NCBI RefSeq assembly: GCF_001942305.1
Contig: NZ_MKKE01000006.1
Coordinates: 55,976-119,975 of the forward strand
Reading direction: 5' to 3'
DNA from: Saccharomonospora sp. CUA-673
GTDB lineage: Bacteria > Actinomycetota > Actinomycetes > Mycobacteriales > Pseudonocardiaceae
DNA length: 64,000 nucleotides
In this document: one piece after another, positions 53,827 to 61,658 of the stretch
Position numbering within the stretch: the stretch's first letter is position 1
Layout of the letters: the number at the start of each line of letters is the position of its first letter
Position numbers and translations under genes: made by a program
The notes under the pieces: model-generated
The model's database searches: none
What the model was told of the DNA's origin: nothing
What the model saw: only the letters and a program-made list of their open reading frames with translations

Positions 53827-55278
53827 GTGGACGAGCGCGAACAGGGGGACGCAGGGCCCCCGGACGAGGAGGCTCCGCAGGGGGCGTCTCCTCCTGAGGA
53901 CACCGGTCCCGACGAGGGCACCGCACCGGACGAGGGCAGCACCTCCGGGGAGCTGCCGCCGTTGCCGCAGCCGTCGGGCGGCCGGCGTCCGTCGCCGGTC
54001 CCGCGCGCGTCGGCGGCGACGCCGAAGCCGATCCCGGCGCCGAAGCGGCCGAGCCGGATGCGCAGGACGGGGCGCGCCGCGGCCCGCACGCTGGTGACGT
54101 TGCTGTCGGTGATCGCGCTGGTGGTCACGGGTTACGCGTATGCGCGACTCGACCAGCTGCACGACGCGCTCGAGACGACCGACGCGCTCGACGAGTGGGG
54201 GTACAGCAGCGAGGGCGACGACGAGCTGCCGCCCGCCCCGCCCGAGGAGGACGACGCGACGGACATCCTGCTGGTCGGCTCGGACGCCCGCACCGACATG
54301 CAGGGCAACCCACTGCCGTTGGACGTGCTGCGCGCGTTGCGCACGGAGAGCACCGAGAACCTCAACACCGACACGATGATCATCCTGCGCATCCCGCACG
54401 ACGGGAGCGATCCGGTGGGCGTGTCGATCCCTCGGGACACGTGGGTCGACGTGCCGAGCGGCGGCAAGGACAAGATCAACTCGGTGTACGGCACCGCGAA
54501 GAACAAGGCGTGGGGCCGGCTCCAGAGCGAGGGCGTGACCGACCGTGCCCAGCTGGAACGCGAGTCGAACCAGGCCGGCCGGCGGGCGCTGGTGCGCACG
54601 TTGCAGGACTTCACGCGCGTGCACATCGACCACTACGCCGAGGTGAATCTGCTCGGGTTCTACATGCTCACCGAGTCGATCGGCGGCGTCGAGGTGTGCC
54701 TGAACGCCCCGACTCAGGACAAGGACTCCGGCGCCGACTTCGAGGCGGGGGTGCAGACCGTGTCCGGCGGCGACGCGCTCTCGTTCGTGCGGCAGCGCAA
54801 GAACCTGCCCAACGGCGACCTCGACCGGATCGTCCGCCAGCACACGTTCCTGACGTCCGCGCTGAAGAAGACCCTGTCGACGGGCACGTTGACCGACCAG
54901 CAGAAGCTGTCCGACCTGATCGAGACGGTCCGCAAGTCGCTGGTGCTCGACCCCGACCTCGACGTGCTCGGCTTCGCCCAGCAGGCGCACGAGTTGGTCG
55001 GCGGCGGTGTCGAGTTCAAGACGATCCCGGTGGAGCAGGTCGCCGCGCGCAGCGACGACGGGCAGAGCATCGTGACGGTCGACCTCGAGGAGGTCCGGTC
55101 GTTCATCCGCGGCCTCGCCCGCGGTGGCGGTCAGGGCGACCAGGGCGGTGGCCAGGGCGGCGGTCAGGCCGACGAGCGGCCCACCGGCGGTGGCAGCGCT
55201 CCCCAGGGCGGCGGTGCCGCAGTGCAGGGTGTCGGCGTGCCGGCGCAGGCCCCCGCTCAGGTGCCGTGTGTGAACTAG
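53827..55278 (+). CDS. LytR-CpsA-Psr family protein (second copy)
   Basis: 483 residues. A Pro/Glu/Asp-rich 85-residue cytoplasmic N-terminus, one helix (TLVTLLSVIALVVTGYAYA), then the LCP domain (ILLVGSDARTDMQG, NTDTMIILRIP, GVSIPRDTWVDVP, HYAEVNLLGFYMLTESIGGVEVCL, LSFVRQRKNLPNGDLDRIVRQHTFL). It lacks the LytR_C domain of its neighbour and has a Gly/Gln-rich tail instead, but ends in the same VPCVN. The 36-nt gap suggests an operon of two LCP genes and TIGR03089. Start GTG 53827. Confidence 0.92.
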   Translation: MDEREQGDAGPPDEEAPQGASPPEDTGPDEGTAPDEGSTSGELPPLPQPSGGRRPSPVPRASAATPKPIPAPKRPSRMRRTGRAAARTLVTLLSVIALVVTGYAYARLDQLHDALETTDALDEWGYSSEGDDELPPAPPEEDDATDILLVGSDARTDMQGNPLPLDVLRALRTESTENLNTDTMIILRIPHDGSDPVGVSIPRDTWVDVPSGGKDKINSVYGTAKNKAWGRLQSEGVTDRAQLERESNQAGRRALVRTLQDFTRVHIDHYAEVNLLGFYMLTESIGGVEVCLNAPTQDKDSGADFEAGVQTVSGGDALSFVRQRKNLPNGDLDRIVRQHTFLTSALKKTLSTGTLTDQQKLSDLIETVRKSLVLDPDLDVLGFAQQAHELVGGGVEFKTIPVEQVAARSDDGQSIVTVDLEEVRSFIRGLARGGGQGDQGGGQGGGQADERPTGGGSAPQGGGAAVQGVGVPAQAPAQVPCVN

Positions 55279-55291
55279 GAGAATCGCGGGC

Positions 55292-55996
55292 GTGAGTCTT
55301 ACGGATCGGTTGCTGCGCCCGTTGCTGTCCTCGTCGGCCCGCCCGGCGGTGACGCACTACGACGACGCGGTGGGCAGCCGGGTCGAGCTGTCGGTGGCGA
55401 CGCTGGCGAACTGGGCGGCGAAGACGGCGAACTGGCTGGTCGAGGAGTTCGACGTCGAACCGGGCGACCCGGTGCACGTCGAGCTGCCCGCGCACTGGCA
55501 GACGGCCGGGGTCCTGCTGGGCACGTGGTGGTGCGGCGGGCACGTGGTGGCCGAGGCCGAGGGCGCGCGGGTGTCGTTCACCGGGCCCGGCGGGGCGACC
55601 GGCGTGGCCGACGACACGGCCGTGGTGGCGCTCGATCCACTGGGTCGTGGGTTGGGCCCGCAGGGCGCACCGGATGGGGCGTTCGACTACCTGTCGGATG
55701 CGCGCACGGCCGGTGACGACTTCACGCCGCTGATCCCGGTGCCGGGTGACACGCCGGCGCTGCTGGGGCGGTCGGCCGACGACATGCTGACCGCCGCGCG
55801 GGCGCGTGCCGAGGAACTGGGCGTCGGCGCGGGCGACCGTGTGCTGTCGACCCGCGAGTGGACGCTGCCGGGCGGCGTCCTCGACGCGTTCGTGGCCCCG
55901 CTGTCGGTGGGCGCGCACGTGGTGCAGGTGTCGAACCCGGCGAAACTCGACGCCCACCGCACCGCCGAACGCACCACGATCGACCTGACCGCCTGA
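55292..55996 (+). CDS. TIGR03089 family protein
   Basis: 234 residues. Resembles the N-terminal part of AMP-binding (adenylate-forming) enzymes without the catalytic end: VTHYDDAVGSRVELSVATLANWAAKTANWLVEEFDVEPGDPVHVELPAHWQTAGVLLGTWWCGG. This short actinobacterial family (Rv3268-like) lies next to the CpsA-type LCP gene in mycobacteria, as here. Role unknown. GTG start at 55292, 13 nt after the LCP stop. Confidence 0.9.
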   Translation: MSLTDRLLRPLLSSSARPAVTHYDDAVGSRVELSVATLANWAAKTANWLVEEFDVEPGDPVHVELPAHWQTAGVLLGTWWCGGHVVAEAEGARVSFTGPGGATGVADDTAVVALDPLGRGLGPQGAPDGAFDYLSDARTAGDDFTPLIPVPGDTPALLGRSADDMLTAARARAEELGVGAGDRVLSTREWTLPGGVLDAFVAPLSVGAHVVQVSNPAKLDAHRTAERTTIDLTA

Positions 55997-56008
55997 CCCG
56001 CGCCCCGC

Positions 56009-56239
56009 TCAGCGGGAGATCTCGGCGTAGACCTCGACGTCGAACATCAGGTCCACCGGTCGGCCGTTCGTCATGCCGACGCACCGCGGCGCGCCGGAGG
56101 GCGTCCGGCCGAGCCTGCGCACCTCCTCGAGGACGGCGTCGTCCCACAGTGGATCGTGTCCCCCCGCGAGGTAATGGTCGAGCACGCGCCGCGCGTCCTC
56201 CCGGTCGGCGGCACGGAGGTGCACCCGCATCGTCGGCAT
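56009..56239 (-). CDS. Small hypothetical protein
   Basis: 76 residues starting MPTMRVHLRAADREDARRVLDHYLAGGHDPLWDDAVLEEVRRLG and ending RPVDLMFDVEVYAEISR. A compact alpha/beta pattern without a signal or membrane segment; not recognised. ATG 56239 or ATG 56230 may start it. It is convergent with the TIGR03089 gene. Upstream (56240-56557) the sequence turns AT-richer. Confidence 0.6.
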   Translation of the reverse strand: MPTMRVHLRAADREDARRVLDHYLAGGHDPLWDDAVLEEVRRLGRTPSGAPRCVGMTNGRPVDLMFDVEVYAEISR

Positions 56240-56557
56240 GCCGGCACCGTAGACGCCATCCCCGACCCGGGCGAACGATTTTGTCTTTCGGCGCTCGATA
56301 CCCGCCGCGCATTTCCGATCGACCGTTGCCCACATCTCCGGAAAACGTTGCCCCGCAACCAATTCTCCACGACAAGGCGCTCCACGACGCGACCGTCGAA
56401 TCCGCGGACGACCCCTCGGCCAGCATCATTCGGACACGAAACATGAATGTAACAACATGACTCAACTCACGTTTTGATCATGTTCCTCCGGTAGCGGAAT
56501 GTATCGGACTGACTACCATCGTGGGCGCCGCATACCGTTGCAGAGGGGGGCGAGGAC
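56240..56557. other. Intergenic region without a gene, AT-rich by local standards
   Basis: No convincing gene. From about 56270 to 56515 it is distinctly less GC rich than its surroundings (for example CAACATGACTCAACTCACG and GTTTTGATCATG). It probably holds the promoters of the small gene to its left and of the type VII-like locus to its right. GAGGGGGGCGAGGAC before ATG 56558 is the ribosome binding site of the latter. No operator could be defined. Confidence 0.6.
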
Positions 56558-57192
56558 ATGCGTCATACAGCCGACGATTCGGAACCTCGCGAGGTCCGAC
56601 GCGAGAACCTCGAGCGTGAATTGCCGGACACGGTGCTGGTTCTGACGGCTTACGAGAACGGCCGCGAAGGGCTCGAACGCTGGCAGTCCGAACGCAATGA
56701 GCCGATGCTCGGCGCCTATACCTCGATCGAGGGGCTCGTGCGGGCGTGCGGCAGTGGTCAACCGTGGATGCGCGTCCCCGCCGACGTTCTGATTCGCGTG
56801 TGCCACCAGGAGGACGTCCGCGTGGTCGCGCTCGACATGGACCTGCCGATCGAGCCGCGCTACCCGGAGGCGGGTCCGGACATGCGCCGGAGCCGCAGCC
56901 GCTCGAGCCGAACGGGCTCGCCTACCTCCCGTCCAAGCCGGCGCGACGTGGCCAGCAACGCGTGGACCTCGAGCTGCGCCGGTATCAGGCGCAGCTCATC
57001 GCACCGGTCTTCACGTCGCCGGAGATGTTGCACGCGGGATGCGGGCCGCATCAGCCGTACGTGTCGGTGCGCACCGAGGACCTCGCCGACGTCGTCCGCG
57101 AGTCCGGGGCGGCGGGTGTGCTGGTCAACCCGCACCTGGAGGAAGCCGCGCGATACCAGGCACCGATCCGCGCCGCCGGCGCTCGGTGGTAA
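56558..57192 (+). CDS. Two-domain SAV_915/SseB-like protein (one apparent frameshift)
   Basis: About 211 residues after restoring one base at about 56884 (ACATGCGCC for ACATGGCGCC). Two copies of one alpha/beta unit are visible: ELPDTVLVLTAYENGREGLERW ... ACGSGQPWMRVPADVLI and LIAPVFTSPEMLHAGCGPHQPYVSVRTEDLADVV. Related SseB/SAV_915 proteins occur with type VII secretion genes in actinobacteria. It is first in a run with a small helical protein and a WXG-containing protein, 23 nt from the next gene. Function unknown; perhaps a chaperone for the secreted partner. Confidence 0.7.
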
Positions 57193-57215
57193 CTCGTTAC
57201 CGGGGAGGGGTAATC

Positions 57216-57575
57216 ATGGGCCGCAACAGGCGTCACGGCCACAGCGACGACTGGCACGCCGACGAGGGCGCGCTCGATGCGATCGTCCGGCAGCTCAACA
57301 ACGGGTCCGAGGACATCAACAGCGCGACGGACAAGGAACTCGGGCCGGTCGACGCCGGCGTCACGTCGGATGTGGTCGGCCAGGCACTCAAGGACGTCCT
57401 CGAGCTGGCGACGGTCGTGTCCGCGACGATGTCCAACGCCGCCGAGAACGTCAACATCGCGCAAGGCTCCTACGAGGACATCGAGAACGACCACAAGGGC
57501 AAGATCGACTATCAGCGCCAGGAGATGGAGAGCGGACCCGAGCGGACCGGCGGCCACCGGAACCGGAGGAACTGA
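57216..57575 (+). CDS. Small helical WXG100/EspC-like protein
   Basis: 119 residues. After a His/Asp-rich start (MGRNRRHGHSDDWHADEG) come two long helices (LDAIVRQLNNGSEDINSATDKEL; DVVGQALKDVLELATVVSATMSNAAENVNIAQGSYEDIENDHKGKI), the shape of ESX-secreted partners, but without a clear WXG. It overlaps the next gene by 1 nt (TGATG) and probably forms a pair with it. ATG 57216 has GGGGAGGGG upstream. Confidence 0.7.
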   Translation: MGRNRRHGHSDDWHADEGALDAIVRQLNNGSEDINSATDKELGPVDAGVTSDVVGQALKDVLELATVVSATMSNAAENVNIAQGSYEDIENDHKGKIDYQRQEMESGPERTGGHRNRRN

Positions 57576-58810
57576 TGCCCTCCACGCTGAACACGAACGT
57601 CAACGGCAGCTCCGGCACGTGCGATCAGGCCGCTGACTGGCTGGCCGGATTGGCCAACGGTGCCGAGGAGGCGGCGGACGCAGCCGCCAAGGCGCGGAAC
57701 AACGAGGGCTGGGAAGGTCCGGCCGCGACGGCGTTCCGCAAGGCCACCGCCGACACCGACACGGTCGCCGACACCGTCGCCGAACGCGCCAAACGGATGA
57801 AGGAGGGGCTCCGGGACTTCGCCTCGGCGCTCGACGACGTCGTCCGCCGCATGAACGAGACCCGCGAGGACGCCGCCGAGGGCGGCCTCGAGGTCGAGGG
57901 ACCGTTCATCATGCCGCCCGAGCCGGTCACCGGCCCGAAGCCGGGTACGCCACGGGAGGTCTGCACCCCGGAGAACGGCGCCGAGGTCGTGGGTACCCAC
58001 GGCGGCGACATCCAGGCCTACAACGCCCGCGTCGAGGAGTACAACCGGAAGCTCCGGGTCTTCAACCAGTGCCGAACGAAGGTCGACGACGCGCGGAGCA
58101 CCGAGGAGGAAGCCCACGACGCGCTGCATCAAGCGATGAAGGGCGACGACGAGTCGCTCGACGTCATCAGCATCGCGGGCACGACCGCGTCCGCAGCGGT
58201 CAGCTTCATCAGCGAAATGCGGCACGTCCACGCCGATAATTTCGCAGAAAACATGAGGAAAGCCGCGATAATGAGGGCAGAAGGAGCAATCTTCTCCAGC
58301 TTCTCCAAGGGAACCCTGCCGAGCATTAACAGTCGACAGATGGACCTGCTGGACTACGGTGCCCGAAATGCCCGCGAGAACGCCAGGGCATACGAGATGA
58401 AGGCAACCCAGTACGAGAAGTACCTGTCGAAGATCCCGCCTGACATGCGGGAAAGCATTGCCAGCTACCCCGGACAAGGAAAACTGGACAACCTGGACGA
58501 CAATTCTTCCCGGGCGCTCAAAACGGGACGAAGCATACTCAGGGGAATGCCCTGGGCGGGCGGCCTCATCACAGTGGGCACTGAAGCAGCAGGTGCGATG
58601 CAAGGCGAGCAAAGCTGGGGAAAGGCCGCGGCGGACACGAGTGGAACCCTCGCCGGCGGCGCCCTGGGTGCGGCGGGGACGACTGCTGCCGCGGCCGCGG
58701 CCTACGGAGCACCGCTAGGGCCATGGGGAGCCGCAATCGCCGGAACTGCCGGCGCAATAGTGGGTGGCATCGGCGCGCAGAAGATCGTCGATGTCATCGT
58801 TCCAGAGTAA
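57575..58810 (+). CDS. WXG-domain protein with glycine-zipper C-terminus, putative type VII secretion substrate
   Basis: 411 residues. The N-terminal 100 residues form a WXG100-like hairpin (ADWLAGLANGAEEAADAAAKARNNEGWEGPAATAFRKA, with the WEG turn). A Pro-rich linker and a coiled coil (YNARVEEYNRKLRVFNQC) follow. The C-terminus holds two glycine-zipper membrane segments (AGGALGAAGTTAAAAAAYG; IAGTAGAIVGGIG). The DNA from about 58230 to 58560 is AT richer than the front, as often seen in exchangeable toxin ends. It may be a secreted pore-forming effector; not proven. Confidence 0.7.
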   Translation: MPSTLNTNVNGSSGTCDQAADWLAGLANGAEEAADAAAKARNNEGWEGPAATAFRKATADTDTVADTVAERAKRMKEGLRDFASALDDVVRRMNETREDAAEGGLEVEGPFIMPPEPVTGPKPGTPREVCTPENGAEVVGTHGGDIQAYNARVEEYNRKLRVFNQCRTKVDDARSTEEEAHDALHQAMKGDDESLDVISIAGTTASAAVSFISEMRHVHADNFAENMRKAAIMRAEGAIFSSFSKGTLPSINSRQMDLLDYGARNARENARAYEMKATQYEKYLSKIPPDMRESIASYPGQGKLDNLDDNSSRALKTGRSILRGMPWAGGLITVGTEAAGAMQGEQSWGKAAADTSGTLAGGALGAAGTTAAAAAAYGAPLGPWGAAIAGTAGAIVGGIGAQKIVDVIVPE

Positions 58811-58845
58811 GCAGCCCTGCGCGAAGGAAGCATCCCGGAGAAGCC

Positions 58846-59576
58846 GTGACCAGTGATCACAACGAGGACGAGCTGTTGGGCCGGGGCAGCAGCGAACTGC
58901 CGCCGCGTCCGGACCGTGAGACGGGAGAGCCTTTCCCTCCCCACGGCCTGTCGTTCTTCGAATCCCGGACACAGGCGCGCCCGAGCACGACCCCAATCGG
59001 GAGACACGCCTGTCCCGCAAACCCGAACCGCCACCCGGCTACGGCCCCGTCCTCGCCTGGCGCATGCCCAGCACACGAGGACGCATCATGAGAATTGCAT
59101 TCTCCGCTGCAATTCTCATTGCTGGCCTCATGTTCGCCCAAATCATAATGGGAAACAACCCGGTAGAAATCTTAGGATTTTGGCAAATGTGGGTCATCAT
59201 CATCGGTGGCGCCTTACTGATGGCCGCTCCGATGACGGTCACGACATACGCGGCAGGGGCGGATTGGCTCATGATGCGCCGCACCCGCTGGGGCTGCACC
59301 ACCCGCGTCTGGGTCGATCTCTACGAACTCACCAAGATCAGAGCGCACTTCATCGGCGGCGGATACCACCTCGACCTCGACGACAAAGACATCAGCCTCG
59401 CGGTCACCTTCCCCGCCGTCCAAGCCGACCGGCGCATCTGGGACCTCATCTACAACGGCATCCTCCACTCCGTCGCCAACGGCGCCACCATCGACAACGT
59501 CTCCATCGGTGTCCTCAACATCCAACACACCCCCGCCCTCGACATCCGAAACGCCAACAACCCCGACCAAACCTGA
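58846..59576 (+). CDS. Two-helix membrane protein, first of a tandem duplicate (one apparent frameshift)
   Basis: Starts GTG 58846 (TSDHNEDELLGRGSSELPPRPDRETGEPFPPHGLSFF). A base is missing at about 58965; restored, it reads DTGAPEHDPNRETRLSRKPEPPPGYGPVLAWRMPSTRGRIM and then two helices (IAFSAAILIAGLMFAQIIM; MWVIIIGGALLMAAPMTV) and a C-terminal domain ending SVANGATIDNVSIGVLNIQHTPALDIRN. About three quarters of residues match the next gene. Not recognised. As neighbour of a possible toxin it could be an immunity protein. Confidence 0.72.
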
Positions 59577-59578
59577 CC

Positions 59579-60316
59579 ATGAGCCACGAGGACGAGCTGT
59601 TGGGCAGGGGACGCAGCGAACTGCCGCCGCGGCCGGACCGCGAGACCGGAGAACCGTTCCCTCCCCACGGCCTGTCGTTCTTCGCCAGCAGCGGAGACGA
59701 CCCGCCCGAGCACGACCCAACCCGCGAAACACGACTGTCCCGCAAACCCGAACCACCACCCGGTTACGGACCGATCCTCGCCTGGCACATGCCCAGCGTC
59801 CGGGGCCGGATCTTGAACATCGTCATCGCCGTAGCAATCATCATGATAGGACTCTCGTTAGTCCAAGCTCTGAGAGGCAAAAACCCGATCGAAGGCTACG
59901 CCTTCTGGCAAGTATGGGTAGTCGTCATCGGTGGTTCCCTCCTGATGGCCGCTCCGATGACCGTGATGACCTACGCGGCGGGCGCGGATTGGTTCATGGT
60001 TCGCCGCACCCGATGGGGCCGCACAGCCCACAGGTGGGTCGATCTCTACGAACTCACCAGAATCGATGCACGGTTCCTCGGCGGCGGATTCCACCTCGAC
60101 CTCACCGACAAAGACGGCGGAGTCTCGGTCACCTTCCCCGAAGTCCAAGCCGACCGGCGCATCTGGGACCTCATCTACAACGGCATCGTCCATTCGGTCG
60201 CCAACGGCGCCACCATCGACAACATGTCCATCGGTGTCCTCAACATCCAACACACCGCCGCCCTCGACATCCGCAACGCCAACAACCCCGACCCGACAGA
60301 ACCTGACGGGTCCTGA
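59579..60316 (+). CDS. Two-helix membrane protein, second of a tandem duplicate
   Basis: 245 residues: SHEDELLGRGRSELPPRPDRETGEPFPPHGLSFFASSGDDPPEHDPTRETRLSRKP N-terminus inside the cell, helices IVIAVAIIMIGLSLVQAL and WVVVIGGSLLMAAPMTVMTYA, then RWVDLYELTRIDARFLGGGFHLDL and VQADRRIWDLIYNGIVHSVANGATIDN. It is an intact copy of the gene 3 nt upstream, so it supports the frameshift reading there. ATG 59579. Family not recognised. Confidence 0.78.
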   Translation: MSHEDELLGRGRSELPPRPDRETGEPFPPHGLSFFASSGDDPPEHDPTRETRLSRKPEPPPGYGPILAWHMPSVRGRILNIVIAVAIIMIGLSLVQALRGKNPIEGYAFWQVWVVVIGGSLLMAAPMTVMTYAAGADWFMVRRTRWGRTAHRWVDLYELTRIDARFLGGGFHLDLTDKDGGVSVTFPEVQADRRIWDLIYNGIVHSVANGATIDNMSIGVLNIQHTAALDIRNANNPDPTEPDGS

Positions 60317-60366
60317 GCGCGGAAAATCGGTGTCGCCGGGTGGTCGACCGGTGCAGACTGGGCCGT

Positions 60367-60890
60367 ATGCCGACCGGAGAGCTCGTCAGACTGCGGCCCA
60401 TCGAACCGGACGACGCCGACACGTTCTGGCGTTGGCATCGGGACCCGGACGTCACCCGTTGGCTCGCGCACGACTACGAGGAATCGCTGGCCCAGACGCG
60501 GAAACGGTTCGCCGACCGGCCGCGCAACACGTACTCGGCGGCGACGTTCGCCGTCGAGGCGCTCGCCGACGACACGCTCATCGGCGTCGTCACACTGCGC
60601 GGCGCGGAACCCGAGACCGGCATGGCCGAACTCGACATCTACCTCGCGAAGCCCACTACCGCGGCCGCGGGTTCGGCGCCGACACGATGCGCACCGTCTG
60701 CCGCTACGGCTTCGAGGCGATGCGGCTGCACTCGATCCGCCTGTGGGTCGTCGACGACAACGACGCCGCGATCCGCACCTACCGGAAGGTCGGCTTCCAC
60801 ACCGACGGCCGCGCCCGCGAGTCCTTCCGCCGCGACGGCCGCTGGCACGACATGCTGCTCATGACCCTCCTCGACGGCGAGCTCACCTGA
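60367..60890 (+). CDS. GNAT family N-acetyltransferase (one apparent frameshift)
   Basis: RimJ-type: GELVRLRPIEPDDADTFWRWHRDPDVTRWLAHDYEESLAQ at the start and, after one missing base at about 60646 (CTCGCGAA for CTCGGCGAA), YRGRGFGADTMRTVCRYGFEAMRLHSIRLWVVDDNDAAIRTYRKVGF with the acetyl-CoA loop RGRGFGAD. Restored length about 174 residues. Substrate unknown. ATG 60367. Confidence 0.85.
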
Positions 60891-60891
60891 T

Positions 60892-61449
60892 TCAGCCGGC
60901 GAGCAGCACCAGACCGGCCGTCACCGCGACCCACCCGACGACGTGGACGACGCCGAGGGTGCGCCATCCGCCGCGCGGGGTGTCCCGGCTGTCCCGCAGC
61001 ACGCCCATCACGTACGCCGCCGACACGAACAGCACCGTCGCCGCGATCAGCACCGTCGGCAGCAGCGCGTTCGCCGCACCCGCCGACGGGCCGATGTGCA
61101 TGTCGCGCACGATGTCCTCGACGCGCGTCCGCTCCGGCACCAGCACGAGCAGCGCGCTCGCGATGAACGCCGGCACGACCCCCAGCAACCACCACCCCGC
61201 GCCGAACCGCTCGGCCAGTCGGTGGGCCAGGTACACCATCGGCACCGCCGCGGCCGCCAGCACGCACACGACGAGCACCAGCCCGCGCACACTGCCGCCG
61301 CCCAACGTCCACAGCACCTGCGCCGTCTCCGCCCGCAGGAGCACCGCCAGCACGGGGGTCATCGCCGCAGCGACGATGGCGATGCCGTGCAGCCGTCGCC
61401 GCGCGGCCTGTTCGGTCGAGAGTGACGTGTCGTCGTCCATAGGCTTCAT
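60892..61449 (-). CDS. Integral membrane protein of unknown function
   Basis: About 185 residues with five predicted helices (LHGIAIVAAAMTPVLAVLL; GLVLVVCVLAAAAVPMVYLAHRL; GWWLLGVVPAFIASALLVLVP; LLPTVLIAATVLFVSAAYVMGVL; GVVHVVGWVAVTAGLVLLAG). A loop EDIVRDMHIGPSAGAANALL sits outside. Not recognised. Starts at ATG 61449 or 61440; neither has a strong ribosome binding site. Its end is 1 nt from the convergent GNAT gene. Confidence 0.75.
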   Translation of the reverse strand: MKPMDDDTSLSTEQAARRRLHGIAIVAAAMTPVLAVLLRAETAQVLWTLGGGSVRGLVLVVCVLAAAAVPMVYLAHRLAERFGAGWWLLGVVPAFIASALLVLVPERTRVEDIVRDMHIGPSAGAANALLPTVLIAATVLFVSAAYVMGVLRDSRDTPRGGWRTLGVVHVVGWVAVTAGLVLLAG

Positions 61450-61522
61450 ACGCCTCGACACTGTCGCAGACCGGCCCGCCCACCACCAGCACCGACCGTC
61501 GACACGTCGACACGTCGACACC

Positions 61523-61606
61523 GCCGCCAACTGCCAACACGGCGACGTGGGGTGCTGACACGGCGACGTGGGGTGCTGACACGGCGACGTGGGGTGCTGA
61601 CACGGC
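61523..61606 (-). repeat. 21-nt tandem repeat array G, 3' of the acyl-CoA dehydrogenase (4 units)
   Basis: On the minus strand 61606-61586, 61585-61565 and 61564-61544 are three identical units beginning GCCGTGTCAGCACCC; 61543-61523 is a GCCGTGTTGGCAGTT variant. A 9-nt CGTGTCGAC repeat follows at about 61495-61520. In the sense of the acyl-CoA dehydrogenase gene, immediately after its hairpin. Confidence 0.92.
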
Positions 61607-61643
61607 GACGGGCCGCCGGGAACTGTGTCCCGGCGGCCCGTCG
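61606..61643 (-). terminator. Perfect 16-bp hairpin terminator of the acyl-CoA dehydrogenase gene
   Basis: Arms 61606-61621 (CGACGGGCCGCCGGGA) and 61628-61643 are exact reverse complements around a 6-nt loop, 15 nt after the stop. Array G abuts it. Confidence 0.85.
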
Positions 61644-61658
61644 CTGTGTCGGTCCGGC

